A stretch of 64,000 bases of DNA, from the NCBI GenBank assembly GCA_003712165.1, contig RHLH01000001.1, positions 2,639,575 to 2,703,574 on the forward strand, read 5' to 3'. Position 1 is the stretch's first letter. Each line of letters starts with the position of its first letter. A program made the translations under genes and the position numbers. Under the pieces are notes generated by a model. That model was not told the DNA's origin and did not search any database. It worked only from the letters and a program-made list of their open reading frames with translations. The stretch is from Phycisphaera sp. (lineage in GTDB: Bacteria; Planctomycetota; Phycisphaerae; Phycisphaerales; UBA1924). Below, piece after piece: positions 1 through 8,680 of the stretch.

Positions 1-2
1 AG

Positions 3-446
3 CTCTTGCTGGACATCGATCTGGTTGGCTCAGGATCGAACAGCGCAACTTCTACATCTGTCACAACGCCAGTGCCATCCCCGGGTCAATCCGAGAACTC
101 CGCCTCCACCCACATCAGCGAAGACGCGATCAGGCGGCTGATCGACAATCAGATCTCCGGCGAGATGGTGACACTCGAAGCGGAAATCGTGAAGCTGCTC
201 CCGGACGATAACGACGGGTCGCGCCACCAGAGGTTGCTGCTCGCGCTCGAATCGGGCGGCACGGTGCTGGTCGCGCACAACATCGATCTCGCCCCGCGCG
301 TCCCCGCCGACGAGGGCGACACGATCACAGTGAGGGGCCAGTACGAATGGAACGACAAGGGCGGCGTGCTGCACTGGACGCACCACGACCCCAAAGAATG
401 GCGCGAGGGCGGCTGGATCGAGCTCAACGGGGGACGCTACGAGTAA
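3..446 (+). CDS. DUF3465 domain protein, 5' end outside window
   Basis: The reading frame is open to the left edge, so the true start lies outside the window. The last 95 or so residues match what I know of the DUF3465 family: a small beta-rich domain with the signatures SRHQR, LLVAHN-like VLVAHNIDLAPRVP, YEWN and VHWTHHDP-like LHWTHHDP, ending in GGRYE. The family has no established reaction; it is often an exported or periplasmic small domain. The part before the domain is Ser/Thr/Pro-rich and looks like a linker. The stop is 3 bases before uvrB, so the two may be co-transcribed, although no shared function is evident. Family assignment is from motif memory, not a search. Confidence 0.75.
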   Translation, partial: LLLDIDLVGSGSNSATSTSVTTPVPSPGQSENSASTHISEDAIRRLIDNQISGEMVTLEAEIVKLLPDDNDGSRHQRLLLALESGGTVLVAHNIDLAPRVPADEGDTITVRGQYEWNDKGGVLHWTHHDPKEWREGGWIELNGGRYE

Positions 447-449
447 CCC

Positions 450-2654
450 ATGCCTGATCAGCTGTTCAAAGTCGTGAGCCCTTTCAAACCCACGGGCGAC
501 CAGCCCACCGCGATCGCTGCGCTCGAGGAGCGCATCACGGGCGGCGCAAAGCACTCTTGCCTTCTTGGTGCAACCGGCACGGGCAAGACGTTCACGATGG
601 CGAACCTGATCGAGCGCCTGCAGAGACCCACGCTCGTGCTGAGCCATAACAAAACGCTCGCAGCGCAGCTCTTCGAGGAATTCAAAGAGCTGTTCCCGAA
701 CAACAGCGTCAACTACTTCGTCAGCTACTACGACTACTACCAGCCCGAGGCGTACATCCCTCAGCGGGACATCTACATCGAGAAAGACGCGGGGCGCAAC
801 GACGAGCTCGACCAACTCCGCCTGGCGGCAACGAGCAACCTGCTCAGCCGGCGCGACACGATCGTGGTCTCCAGTGTTTCGTGCATTTTCGGCCTTGGAT
901 CGCCCGACGCCTACGGCAACAAGGTGCTCACGATCACGCGGGGCGACACGATCGACCGCCGAGAGTTTCTGCTCGCGCTCAACGACATGCAGTACAAACG
1001 GGCTGACATCGAGTTCCAGCGAGGCATGTTCCGCGTCCGAGGCGACACGATCGACGTCTTCCCCGCCTACGAGCAGTTCGCGGTCCGCATCGACCTCTTC
1101 GGCGACGAGATCGAGAAGGTCGAGCTGATCAACCCGACCTCGGGCGAATTACTTGCAGAAGAATCGCAGTTCTTCCTCTTCCCCGCGGTGCACTACGTCA
1201 TGCCCGAGGAGCAGATGAAGGCAGCGCTCGACGGCATCAGAACCGAGCTCGACGAACGGGTGATGCAGCTGCGGGGCTCGGGTCACCTTATGGAAGCGCA
1301 GAGGCTTCTGGCGAGAACGAAGTACGACCTCGAGATGATGGAAGAAGTCGGTTTCTGCTCCGGGATCGAGAACTACAGCAGGTACATGGACGGGCGCATG
1401 CCGGGCGAGAAGCCCTACACGCTGATGGACTACTTCGACTTTGCGCCGCCCTCGGGCGCGAACGAGAAACCCGGCATGAACGTCCAGCACGTCGCCGAGT
1501 TGCCGCCGAATGTGAGGCCCACGAGCGAAGAAGCCCGGGCACTCAGACCAAACGCGAGGGACTGGCTTGTCATCATCGACGAGAGCCACGTGACGCTGCC
1601 TCAGGTGCGCGCGATGTTCAACGGCGATCGAGCTCGCAAGGAAGTGCTCGTGAACCACGGGTTCAGGCTTCCCTCGGCGCTCGACAACAGGCCCCTGCGG
1701 TTCGAGGAGTTCGAGGAGTTTGTGCCGCAAATCGTGCACGTGAGCGCGACGCCCGGCCCTTACGAGCTCGGGCAGACGGGCGGCGAGGTCGCCGAGCAAG
1801 TGATCCGCCCGACCGGGCTCGTCGATCCGCTGATCGAGATCAAGCCTGCCAAGGGACAGGTGCCCGATTTGCTTGAGCGCTGCCAGGACCGCGTTGAGAA
1901 GGGCGAGCGTGTGCTCGTAATCGCGCTGACCAAGCGTTTGTGCGAAGATCTTGCCGCGTACCTCGACGAGAAGGGCATCGCGTCGCGCTACATGCACAGC
2001 GATATCAGCACGCTCGAGCGCACGGAGATCATCACTGATCTACGCAAGGGCGAGTACAACGTGCTCGTGGGTGTGAACCTCCTGCGCGAGGGACTCGACC
2101 TACCTGAGGTGTCGCTCGTGTGCATCCTGGATGCGGATAAGGAGGGCTTCCTGCGCAGCCCGACGAGTCTGATCCAGCAGATGGGCCGAGCAGCGCGGAA
2201 CGTCAACGCGACGGTTGTCATGTACGCAGACAAGATCACCTCCGCGATGCAGGCGGCCATGGACGAGACCGAGCGCCGACGCGAGAAGCAGCTCGCGTTC
2301 AACAAAGAGCACAGCATCACGCCCCGGACAGTCGAGAAGGCGATCCGTCAGGGCATCGAACTGGAGCTCAGAGCCCGCCGAACCGCGCGGGAGGTCATCG
2401 CTTCTGACGACGAGGCGTTCGAGGCCGAGGAGCTCATCCGTGAGCTCGAGGGCGAGATGCTCGAAGCTGCAGAGAAGACTGAGTTCGAGAAAGCCGCCCA
2501 GCTCAGAGATCAGATCAAGCTCATCCGGGAGGGCAAGGTCGGGACCGACGGGAAGGTTCGTAAGTCCGAGCTCTCAAAGAAAACCGGAAAAAAGGCCCAC
2601 GGCAAGTCTGCGGGGATGCCCGGGGTTCACGCCAAGAAGCGCAAGAAACGCTAA
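450..2654 (+). CDS. uvrB: Excinuclease ABC subunit B (UvrB)
   Basis: UvrB is the damage-verifying ATPase of nucleotide excision repair: it is loaded by UvrA, opens the helix at the lesion and recruits UvrC. At 734 residues it is longer than the usual 660-690. Walker A GATGTGKT is at residues 40-47, followed by the beta-hairpin region around YYDYYQPEAYIP, the DESH box in VIIDESH, helicase motif VI around QQMGRAARN, and a C-terminal UVR coiled coil near residues 650-690. The last 40 or so residues form a Lys-rich tail ending KKRKKR, which is beyond the normal end of the family. The ATG follows the previous stop by 3 bases. It is the first of three tightly spaced genes ending in uvrA. Confidence 0.97.
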   Translation: MPDQLFKVVSPFKPTGDQPTAIAALEERITGGAKHSCLLGATGTGKTFTMANLIERLQRPTLVLSHNKTLAAQLFEEFKELFPNNSVNYFVSYYDYYQPEAYIPQRDIYIEKDAGRNDELDQLRLAATSNLLSRRDTIVVSSVSCIFGLGSPDAYGNKVLTITRGDTIDRREFLLALNDMQYKRADIEFQRGMFRVRGDTIDVFPAYEQFAVRIDLFGDEIEKVELINPTSGELLAEESQFFLFPAVHYVMPEEQMKAALDGIRTELDERVMQLRGSGHLMEAQRLLARTKYDLEMMEEVGFCSGIENYSRYMDGRMPGEKPYTLMDYFDFAPPSGANEKPGMNVQHVAELPPNVRPTSEEARALRPNARDWLVIIDESHVTLPQVRAMFNGDRARKEVLVNHGFRLPSALDNRPLRFEEFEEFVPQIVHVSATPGPYELGQTGGEVAEQVIRPTGLVDPLIEIKPAKGQVPDLLERCQDRVEKGERVLVIALTKRLCEDLAAYLDEKGIASRYMHSDISTLERTEIITDLRKGEYNVLVGVNLLREGLDLPEVSLVCILDADKEGFLRSPTSLIQQMGRAARNVNATVVMYADKITSAMQAAMDETERRREKQLAFNKEHSITPRTVEKAIRQGIELELRARRTAREVIASDDEAFEAEELIRELEGEMLEAAEKTEFEKAAQLRDQIKLIREGKVGTDGKVRKSELSKKTGKKAHGKSAGMPGVHAKKRKKR

Positions 2655-2678
2655 CCAGTTCCGGCGCTAGCATTCTGC

Positions 2679-2846
2679 GTGAAGATCAACAAACGCTTCA
2701 TCTCAAACCTCGCTACCTACATGCTGGGCCTGGCCATTGGGCTGGTGCTCGTGGGCGTCATCATGCAGATAAAGCAGAAGGTGTTCCAACAGCACCAGGC
2801 AAACCAGCCGGCTCAGCAGCAAACCGCGCCGACAGAACAACCCTGA
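2679..2846 (+). CDS. 55-residue single-span membrane microprotein between uvrB and uvrA
   Basis: An open frame from a GTG at 2679 to TGA at 2844-2846 gives 55 residues. It has a basic start (KINKRF), one clear hydrophobic helix at about residues 11-29 (YMLGLAIGLVLVGVIM) and a Gln-rich hydrophilic tail (KQKVFQQHQANQ, QQQ). This is the layout of a single-pass membrane microprotein with a short basic N-terminus. It begins 24 bases after the uvrB stop and ends 42 bases before uvrA, on the same strand, so it is probably co-transcribed with them. I do not recognise a family. The start could only be this GTG or the ATG 14 codons later, which would cut into the helix. No function can be assigned. Confidence 0.6.
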   Translation: MKINKRFISNLATYMLGLAIGLVLVGVIMQIKQKVFQQHQANQPAQQQTAPTEQP

Positions 2847-2888
2847 TCCAGTGACCGACGCCCCTGAGCGCGTGCTACGATCGGGGAC

Positions 2889-5800
2889 ATGACCCAAGCA
2901 ACACCCAAAAACAAGACAAGACGGTCGGTGAAGAAGGTTGCAAAGAAGGCCACCGCAAAGACCGCTCGCAGGGGTAAGAAGACAACCTCAGCCGGTGCCA
3001 GCGCGCTCCGTTCGATCCGCGTCCGGGGTGCCAAGGAACACAATCTCAAGAACATCGATCTCATCATCCCTCGCGATCAGCTGATCGTGATGACAGGGCT
3101 CTCGGGGTCGGGCAAGAGCTCGCTGGCGTTCGACACGATTTTCGCTGAGGGTCAGCGCAAGTACATGGAATCTCTCTCGGCGTACGCCCGTCAGTTCCTC
3201 GACCAGCTCAAGAAGCCGGACGTCGAGGAGGTCGAGGGCATCCCGCCAACGATCGCGATCGAGCAGCGTTCGGCGTCGCACAACCCGCGGTCCACGGTCG
3301 CCACAACGACCGAGATTTACGACTACCTGCGCCTCCTCTTTGCGCGATGCGGCACACCCGTCTCATGGGCACCGACAAAGGAGAAAAAGGACGGCACGGT
3401 GCTCGAACGCTCTGGCAGACCAATCGCGGCGACGCCCAGCTCGCAGATCGTCGAAGCCGTCATGGATCTCGCCGAGGGTACGAGGCTCATGGTGCTCGCG
3501 CCTGTTGTGCGCGGGAAGAAGGGCTTCCACAAGGACGTCCTCGACGAGCTCCATCAGAACGGCTGGGGGCGTGCACGAGTCAACGGGAAGGTGATCGAGC
3601 TGCGCGATGCGCTCGCCGCCGGCGGAGGAGAGAACCCGCTCGATCTCGGGCGATACCACAAGCACGACATCGACGCGGTTGTGGACCGGATCGTGATCCG
3701 CGCGGACATTCGGCAGAGGCTCGCGGAATCGATCGAGTCTGCGCTCAAGCTCGCTGGCGGGACGGTATACATCTCCATCAACGACCCCGAAGACCGCGAG
3801 AAGTGGACGGACAGAACATACTCGACGAGCTTCGCAGACCCGGACAACCCCGAGTACGCGCTCGAGGAGATCAGCCCGCGGCTCTTCTCGTTCAACTCGC
3901 CGTTCGGTGCGTGCCCGACGTGCCACGGGCTGGGCTCGATCCTCGAGTTCGACGAGGACCTGGTCGTCCCCGACGAGAACAAGTCGCTCAACGCGGGCGG
4001 GATCGCTCCCTGGAAGAAGAACGGCCCAGGCGGGATGATCTACCCTCGCGTGCTCAGGAGGTACTGCCGAAAGGTCGGCATCGAGATCACCACTCGGATC
4101 GCGGACCTTTCACAGAAGCAGTACGACGACCTGATGTTCGGCGCCAAGTCTTGGGACGGCGTCATCCCCATGCTCGACGCGTGGTTCCATAAAACCGAGA
4201 GCCAGTGGGTTAAGGATCACCTCCACCAGTTCCAGTCCGAGCACACATGCCCGACATGCTGCGGCGACAGGCTCAGCATCGGAGCCCTGCACGTGCTGGT
4301 GACCTCGTCGCACAAAGCCGACACCGAGCGCGCGTTCAGCGATACCGTGATCGGGCGTGCTTCAAACAACGGCAACCAGCTCAACGTCTCCGAGCTTGCG
4401 AGACTCAACATCAACGACGCGATCGAGTTCGTTGAAGGGCTGAAGCTCACCAGAGAGCAGGAGCAGATCGCCGAACCCATCATCCGCGAGATCGGCAACC
4501 GGCTGCGGTTCCTCTCGAGCGTCGGGCTGGAGTATCTCTCGCTCGATCGGCGCACCGCGACGCTCTCGGGCGGCGAGGCGCAGCGGATCAGGCTGGCGAC
4601 GCAGGTCGGCTCGGGTCTCGTCGGTGCGTGCTACGTGCTCGACGAGCCGACGATCGGGCTCCACCAGCGCGACAACGACAGGCTCATCCGCACGCTTCGG
4701 CATCTGACGGACATCGGGAACACGGTGCTCGTCGTCGAGCACGACGAGGACATGATCCGCAGCGCCGACCACGTCGTCGACATCGGGCCCGGCCCCGGTG
4801 TGCACGGTGGAGAGATCGTCGCGCAGGGCAGCGTCGCCGACGTGTGCAGGGTGAAGAACTCGCTGACAGGTCAGTACCTCTCAGGCAAACGCGAGATCGC
4901 GGTCCCCAAGAAGCGTCGCCCGATGAACGAGAAGAACGCGCTCATCGTCAAGGGTGCGCGTGCGAACAACCTCAAGAAAGTTGATGCCGCCTTTCCGCTC
5001 GGGGGCATCGTCTGCGTCACGGGCGTATCGGGCTCGGGCAAGTCCACGCTCGTGAATGAGATCTTGCTCAAAGCGGTGAGGCGTGACCTGCTCGGCAGCC
5101 GCGAAAGGCCGGGCGAGCACTCACGTGTCAACGGGCTGAGCAAAGTCGACCGGATCATCGAAGTAGACCAGTCGCCTATCGGCAGGACACCCCGCTCGAA
5201 CCCCGCGACCTACACGGGCATCTTCGACGAGATCCGGAAGATTTTCACCGCGACCAAGGAAGCCAAAATCCGCGGCTACAAGCCGGGCAGGTTCAGCTTC
5301 AACGTCTCCGCGCAGAACGGCGGCGGTCGCTGCGAGGCCTGCCAGGGGCAGGGTCTCAAAAAGATCGAGATGCACTTTCTCCCCGATGTCTTTGTCGAGT
5401 GCGAGGTGTGCACGGGCAAGCGGTACAACCGCGAGACCCTCGAGGTGACCTACCGCGATAAGAACATCGCGGATGTGCTTGCGATGACGGTCGAGGACGC
5501 GTGCTCGTTCTTCGAGAACCACCCGAAGATTCTCCGGTTCGCCGAGTGCCTGCGCGATGTCGGGCTCGACTACATCACGCTCGGCCAGCCCTCGACAACT
5601 CTGTCAGGCGGCGAAGCGCAGCGCGTTAAGCTCGCGACCGAACTGGGCAAGGGCGTGCGTCACGACGGCACGATCAGCCAGGAACACACGCTCTACATCC
5701 TCGATGAGCCGACGACCGGCCTGCACTTTGAGGACATCAACAAGCTCGTGGGCGTGCTCAACCGGCTCGCCGACGCGGGCAACACGCTCGTTGTCATCGA

Positions 5801-5957
5801 GCACAACCTCGACGTCATCAAGTGCGCCGACTGGCTCATCGACCTGGGCCCCGAGGGCGGCGACGGCGGCGGCACCATCGTCGCCTCAGGCACGCCTGAG
5901 ACGGTGGCAAAGAGCAAGACGAGTCATACGGGGTTGTATTTGAAGGGGATGCGGTAA
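2889..5957 (+). CDS. uvrA: Excinuclease ABC subunit A (UvrA)
   Basis: UvrA is the dimeric ABC-type ATPase that first recognises bulky DNA lesions and hands them to UvrB. Two ABC modules are present: Walker A GLSGSGKS at residues 70-77 with signature LSGGEAQRIRLATQ and DEPTIGLHQRD, then GVSGSGKST in the second half with LSGGEAQRVKLATE and DEPTTGLHFED. Zinc-binding cysteines appear as CPTCHG, CPTCCGD and CEACQGQG...CEVCTGKRYN. At 1022 residues it is about 60-80 longer than most UvrA proteins, and part of the excess is a Lys/Arg/Ala-rich N-terminal tail of about 35 residues before the conserved RVRGAKEHNLKNID. ATG at 2889 is the first good start; a later start after the tail would be needed if the tail is not real. 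Confidence 0.97.
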   Translation: MTQATPKNKTRRSVKKVAKKATAKTARRGKKTTSAGASALRSIRVRGAKEHNLKNIDLIIPRDQLIVMTGLSGSGKSSLAFDTIFAEGQRKYMESLSAYARQFLDQLKKPDVEEVEGIPPTIAIEQRSASHNPRSTVATTTEIYDYLRLLFARCGTPVSWAPTKEKKDGTVLERSGRPIAATPSSQIVEAVMDLAEGTRLMVLAPVVRGKKGFHKDVLDELHQNGWGRARVNGKVIELRDALAAGGGENPLDLGRYHKHDIDAVVDRIVIRADIRQRLAESIESALKLAGGTVYISINDPEDREKWTDRTYSTSFADPDNPEYALEEISPRLFSFNSPFGACPTCHGLGSILEFDEDLVVPDENKSLNAGGIAPWKKNGPGGMIYPRVLRRYCRKVGIEITTRIADLSQKQYDDLMFGAKSWDGVIPMLDAWFHKTESQWVKDHLHQFQSEHTCPTCCGDRLSIGALHVLVTSSHKADTERAFSDTVIGRASNNGNQLNVSELARLNINDAIEFVEGLKLTREQEQIAEPIIREIGNRLRFLSSVGLEYLSLDRRTATLSGGEAQRIRLATQVGSGLVGACYVLDEPTIGLHQRDNDRLIRTLRHLTDIGNTVLVVEHDEDMIRSADHVVDIGPGPGVHGGEIVAQGSVADVCRVKNSLTGQYLSGKREIAVPKKRRPMNEKNALIVKGARANNLKKVDAAFPLGGIVCVTGVSGSGKSTLVNEILLKAVRRDLLGSRERPGEHSRVNGLSKVDRIIEVDQSPIGRTPRSNPATYTGIFDEIRKIFTATKEAKIRGYKPGRFSFNVSAQNGGGRCEACQGQGLKKIEMHFLPDVFVECEVCTGKRYNRETLEVTYRDKNIADVLAMTVEDACSFFENHPKILRFAECLRDVGLDYITLGQPSTTLSGGEAQRVKLATELGKGVRHDGTISQEHTLYILDEPTTGLHFEDINKLVGVLNRLADAGNTLVVIEHNLDVIKCADWLIDLGPEGGDGGGTIVASGTPETVAKSKTSHTGLYLKGMR

Positions 5958-6097
5958 CAGCGATCACATAGCCATTCAGTAGCCTGAACACAAGTTTTTC
6001 CTTACAAGCCGCCCACTCCTCCTGGACAACACTCCAGATGTGTAACGCAAAGAACGGCCAAGGATGCTACAACTCACAGTTCAGCTTGTCCGCGTGC

Positions 6098-6574
6098 TCA
6101 CTGCCCTTTCCCGGTTGCCCCCACTATTTCAGTCTTCACGACCATGTCGTCCGCGTTTGCACCGAAGTGCGCAAAGTACGACGAATGGCTCTCATCTTTA
6201 AAGGCATCCTTTCGTGATTCAAAGAACTCACGCGTATACCACGAAACACCGAACTTTATCGTCATGCCTTCGCGAAATGAAGAGTTCCAATCCCAATGGA
6301 GCAGCTGATCTGGCCTTGCCCGCAGCCTGTCATCCGACCATCTCAGCAACCTAACGCAAGTCCGCAGCTTCTCCTCATCATCAAAGGTGATCTCTACTTT
6401 GGTTTGCGCGTATGGTGTCCTGCCCCTATCCTCAGGCCTCTCAGTACCAGCCAGGATCATTACCTTCTCTTTCTTCCCTCTCTCAAGCAGTTCATCCAGC
6501 ACCGCATCTATCTCGGGCACCAAGTCCCCCGCAATGTTGAGCACATCGGTTCTTCCAACGCTTCCTTCTTTCAT
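6098..6574 (-). CDS. Orphan hypothetical protein, 158 residues
   Basis: The product is 158 residues, soluble and mixed-charge, with no signal peptide or membrane segment. The first third reads like a helix (EIDAVLDELLERGKKEKV) and the middle has alternating short strands (KVEITFDDEEKLRTCVRLL). I do not recognise the family. The ATG at 6574 is preceded by GGGG at about the right distance and by TATAAT some 30 bases upstream. The gene lies alone in DNA noticeably richer in A and T than its neighbours, with 140 bases to uvrA and 184 to the next gene, which fits an acquired or fast-evolving gene. It may belong to an immunity-protein or SMI1-like class, but that is only a guess. Confidence 0.55.
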   Translation of the reverse strand: MKEGSVGRTDVLNIAGDLVPEIDAVLDELLERGKKEKVMILAGTERPEDRGRTPYAQTKVEITFDDEEKLRTCVRLLRWSDDRLRARPDQLLHWDWNSSFREGMTIKFGVSWYTREFFESRKDAFKDESHSSYFAHFGANADDMVVKTEIVGATGKGQ

Positions 6575-6602
6575 AATCGCCCCCTATTCTAAGGTTGCGC
6601 GG

Positions 6603-6608
6603 ATTATA
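6603..6608 (-). promoter_or_regulatory. Candidate -10 box for the orphan gene
   Basis: Read on the minus strand this is a perfect TATAAT, ending 28 bases before the ATG at 6574 in an AT-rich leader. I see no convincing -35 box at the standard distance, so this is a suggestion only. Confidence 0.3.
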
Positions 6609-6758
6609 CAGTTTTATTCTCATCCTGCACGTAGCACGATTATATTTCTACTACTTATGCACGACCTACCAACCGCAGGCACGAGCCGATCCACACGTAC
6701 AGGGGGGGGGCATGCGCAAGACGAATCAAGCCGGGATATAGCTGAAATAGATGTTGGC

Positions 6759-7463
6759 TTAATCGGTCCTGCTGAACAGTGCAATACTCTTCGACCCGAA
6801 CCATCCGTGCAGCGTCCAGTCACCTCCGAGTTGATCGGTGATCTCGCTCGCGCCTTGGGTGTTCTCCGCATCGATCCAGATGAGGATCTGATCAGCTCCA
6901 TCTTCGCCTGATCCATGGAGCTTGCCCGCGATGAACACATTCGTGTTCTTCGCTACGGATTGGTACAGGGCATCGTCGTAGGGCGCTGTCGCGAGGACGT
7001 ATGCTCGTGCGTTCGACCCGGGGGGCGCATCTTCATCCTGCTCTTCGAGCGCTTTCATGTCGAGTTCGTGGAGTTTGGTGAGCGGATCGTCCGTCGTGAA
7101 GATATGGCCTTCAAGCACGAAGACGCCGAGTTTGGTTGTCGGATCGGTCTTGCCAAACGCCATGCCCTCTTCGAGCGAGTCCGTATCAAACACCCAGAGG
7201 CCACGGTGGTCGGGGTCCGCTTTGGGGTCGAAGAACGGGCCTGCTATCAAGAGGTCGCCTGCGACGGCCATCCGCTCCATGTTTGAGAAGTGTCCCGCGA
7301 ACGCTTCGCTGCGGGCGTCGCCGGTGAGATTCGCATCCTCGGGGCCAGTCTTGATGAAGACGAAGACGTAGTCGCGCGCTTCCGGTTCGGCATCGTCCTG
7401 AGCCATCGCGTGCCCCCCCAGCACTACAATGAGAGTGGCTACAACTAGCTTGATCGTGTTCAT
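6759..7463 (-). CDS. Exported protein with two YCII-like domains
   Basis: The 234-residue product starts at an ATG at 7463, chosen over an upstream start because it gives a clean signal peptide (MNTIKLVVATLIVVLGGHAMA) with cleavage predicted after AMA. A first YCII-like domain spans about residues 30-125 (DYVFVFIKTGPED ... GDLLIAGPF ... GVFVLEGH). A second, more diverged copy follows at about 145-232 (ARAYVLATAPYDD ... VFIAGKLHGSG ... WTLHGWFG). YCII proteins are small ferredoxin-like folds related to muconolactone isomerase, mostly without proven reaction and usually cytoplasmic and single-domain. Export and duplication are the odd features. It is divergent from the HIT-like gene with 40 bases between starts, so the promoters are shared or back to back. 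Confidence 0.7.
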   Translation of the reverse strand: MNTIKLVVATLIVVLGGHAMAQDDAEPEARDYVFVFIKTGPEDANLTGDARSEAFAGHFSNMERMAVAGDLLIAGPFFDPKADPDHRGLWVFDTDSLEEGMAFGKTDPTTKLGVFVLEGHIFTTDDPLTKLHELDMKALEEQDEDAPPGSNARAYVLATAPYDDALYQSVAKNTNVFIAGKLHGSGEDGADQILIWIDAENTQGASEITDQLGGDWTLHGWFGSKSIALFSRTD

Positions 7464-7503
7464 ACCGCCAGTATAACGGCACACACTTCGAGGACTTTTC
7501 GAT

Positions 7504-7968
7504 ATGAGCAGCACCATCATCTCTGATCGCGTCGCGCTCGCCCGCGAGGGCTGTCACCCAGCTTTATTAGCGCAGATATCCTCGGGCTTTGCAGTCCTTA
7601 ACGACAATCAGCCCGTTGCGATCGAGGGCTGCTGTGTGTTGCTGCCCGATCCGGTTGTGCCGAGTGTGAACGATATGAGTGCGAATCAGCGAGCGGGGTT
7701 CATGTCGGACTTGTTGATGCTGGGTGACGCGGTGCTCGCCGCGACGGGTGCCGAGCGGATCAATTACCTGATCCTCTGCAACATGGCACCCGAGCTGCAC
7801 GCGCACGTCATCCCCCGATTTGCAACGGAAGATCCCAAGTGCCGCCGGCTGGGTCCGTTCGAGGCTTACGACTTCGCCAGCGCCCCGGCGTGCGAGCCCG
7901 ATGCCAGTCACCGCGAGTTGCTCTCGAGCATCAGGGGTGAGCTCGTCAGACTCGGGGCGGCACGGTAA
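7504..7968 (+). CDS. HIT-like nucleotide-binding protein with altered triad
   Basis: The product has 154 residues and the size and motif order of the histidine triad superfamily, whose members hydrolyse or transfer nucleotide phosphates. Near the C-terminus INYLILCNMAPELHAHVIPRF aligns with the family's HxHxHxx-P-R: His99 would be the nucleophile and His101 the third position, while the first triad position is Glu97. The upstream LLPDPVVPSVNDM region matches the usual strand-loop with a conserved Pro and Asn/Asp. Glu in the first position is unusual but some branches tolerate change there. The substrate cannot be inferred. Start is ATG 7504, 40 bases from the divergent YCII gene. A similar motif in an unrelated protein is possible but the overall length argues for HIT. 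Confidence 0.65.
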   Translation: MSSTIISDRVALAREGCHPALLAQISSGFAVLNDNQPVAIEGCCVLLPDPVVPSVNDMSANQRAGFMSDLLMLGDAVLAATGAERINYLILCNMAPELHAHVIPRFATEDPKCRRLGPFEAYDFASAPACEPDASHRELLSSIRGELVRLGAAR

Positions 7969-7996
7969 GCCCGCCTTGGATGTAGACTCGGCCTAC

Positions 7997-8680
7997 ATGG
8001 TCAAGCTCTACTTCATCTTCGTCCTTGTCGCGATGACCGCGATCATTGTTGCCAGCAGGTGGCTGCCCATCTGGGGCGCGTGCATGGTGATCCCCGCGTC
8101 GCTGCTCTTCTTTCTGTGGTTCGGGCTCGCGGTGATCCGCAGCTGGACGCGCGTGCTCTACAAGGCTTCGCTCGAGGACCAGTCGATCGTGCTCCGCGGC
8201 GCGAGCGTCGTCGTTCACTCGGTCGAGACCTGCGAAGCACCCGAGGAACTCCAGGGGCTGGAGGAAGAAGACGAGAGCAACCCGTACATTCCGACTCGGT
8301 TTGTTCGGGTTGAGATGAGCGTGCACCCAGATCCGGAATCTGAAATTCATTCACGTGAGAGCGTCGAAGAAATGGGCGGGAGGTGGTTCGCCCACGGTTT
8401 CACGCTCGCAGAGCCCAGCGCCGAGGGTGAGCTGGAGAAACCCGATGCGTTTGCCCTGCTCAAGCGTGTGCCGGCGATGGTGTACGAAGCGGAGCGTGTC
8501 GACGGCGAGCCGGCCGAGCCCGACGATGACGATAATCTTGTCATCGAGGGCCCGGCGCGGATCAGACTGCTCTTCGGTGTGCCGAGCGGCCTGCCCGACG
8601 AGCTCGCGATCCGGTATCAGCTGCTCGAATTCTCGAGAATCACGCTCCCACCGGCGGATGCTGTTCAACGCCTGACCTGA
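7997..8680 (+). CDS. Hypothetical protein with two N-terminal membrane helices
   Basis: The product is 227 residues from ATG 7997, which begins with two hydrophobic helices at about residues 3-21 and 26-48, followed by an acidic soluble domain of about 175 residues (EEEDESNPY, EPDDDDN). The soluble part faces the cytoplasm if the short basic loop rule holds. No family recognised. An in-frame start further upstream lies within the HIT-like gene and is rejected. The gene begins 28 bases after that gene and its 3' end overlaps by 16 bases the 3' end of the convergent FG-GAP gene. Confidence 0.65.
   Translation: MVKLYFIFVLVAMTAIIVASRWLPIWGACMVIPASLLFFLWFGLAVIRSWTRVLYKASLEDQSIVLRGASVVVHSVETCEAPEELQGLEEEDESNPYIPTRFVRVEMSVHPDPESEIHSRESVEEMGGRWFAHGFTLAEPSAEGELEKPDAFALLKRVPAMVYEAERVDGEPAEPDDDDNLVIEGPARIRLLFGVPSGLPDELAIRYQLLEFSRITLPPADAVQRLT

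Noticed and set aside
30..815. Long open frame antisense to the DUF3465 gene and uvrB
   Set aside because: High-GC frames stay open on the opposite strand; its product has no ordered motif and uvrB is certain.
3347..4192. 281-codon frame inside uvrA on the same strand
   Set aside because: Arg/Pro-rich shift product typical of GC-rich third positions; uvrA motifs run through in another frame.
6702..6710. G9 tract as a phase-variation switch
   Set aside because: It lies between genes and not over a promoter or frame that I can identify.
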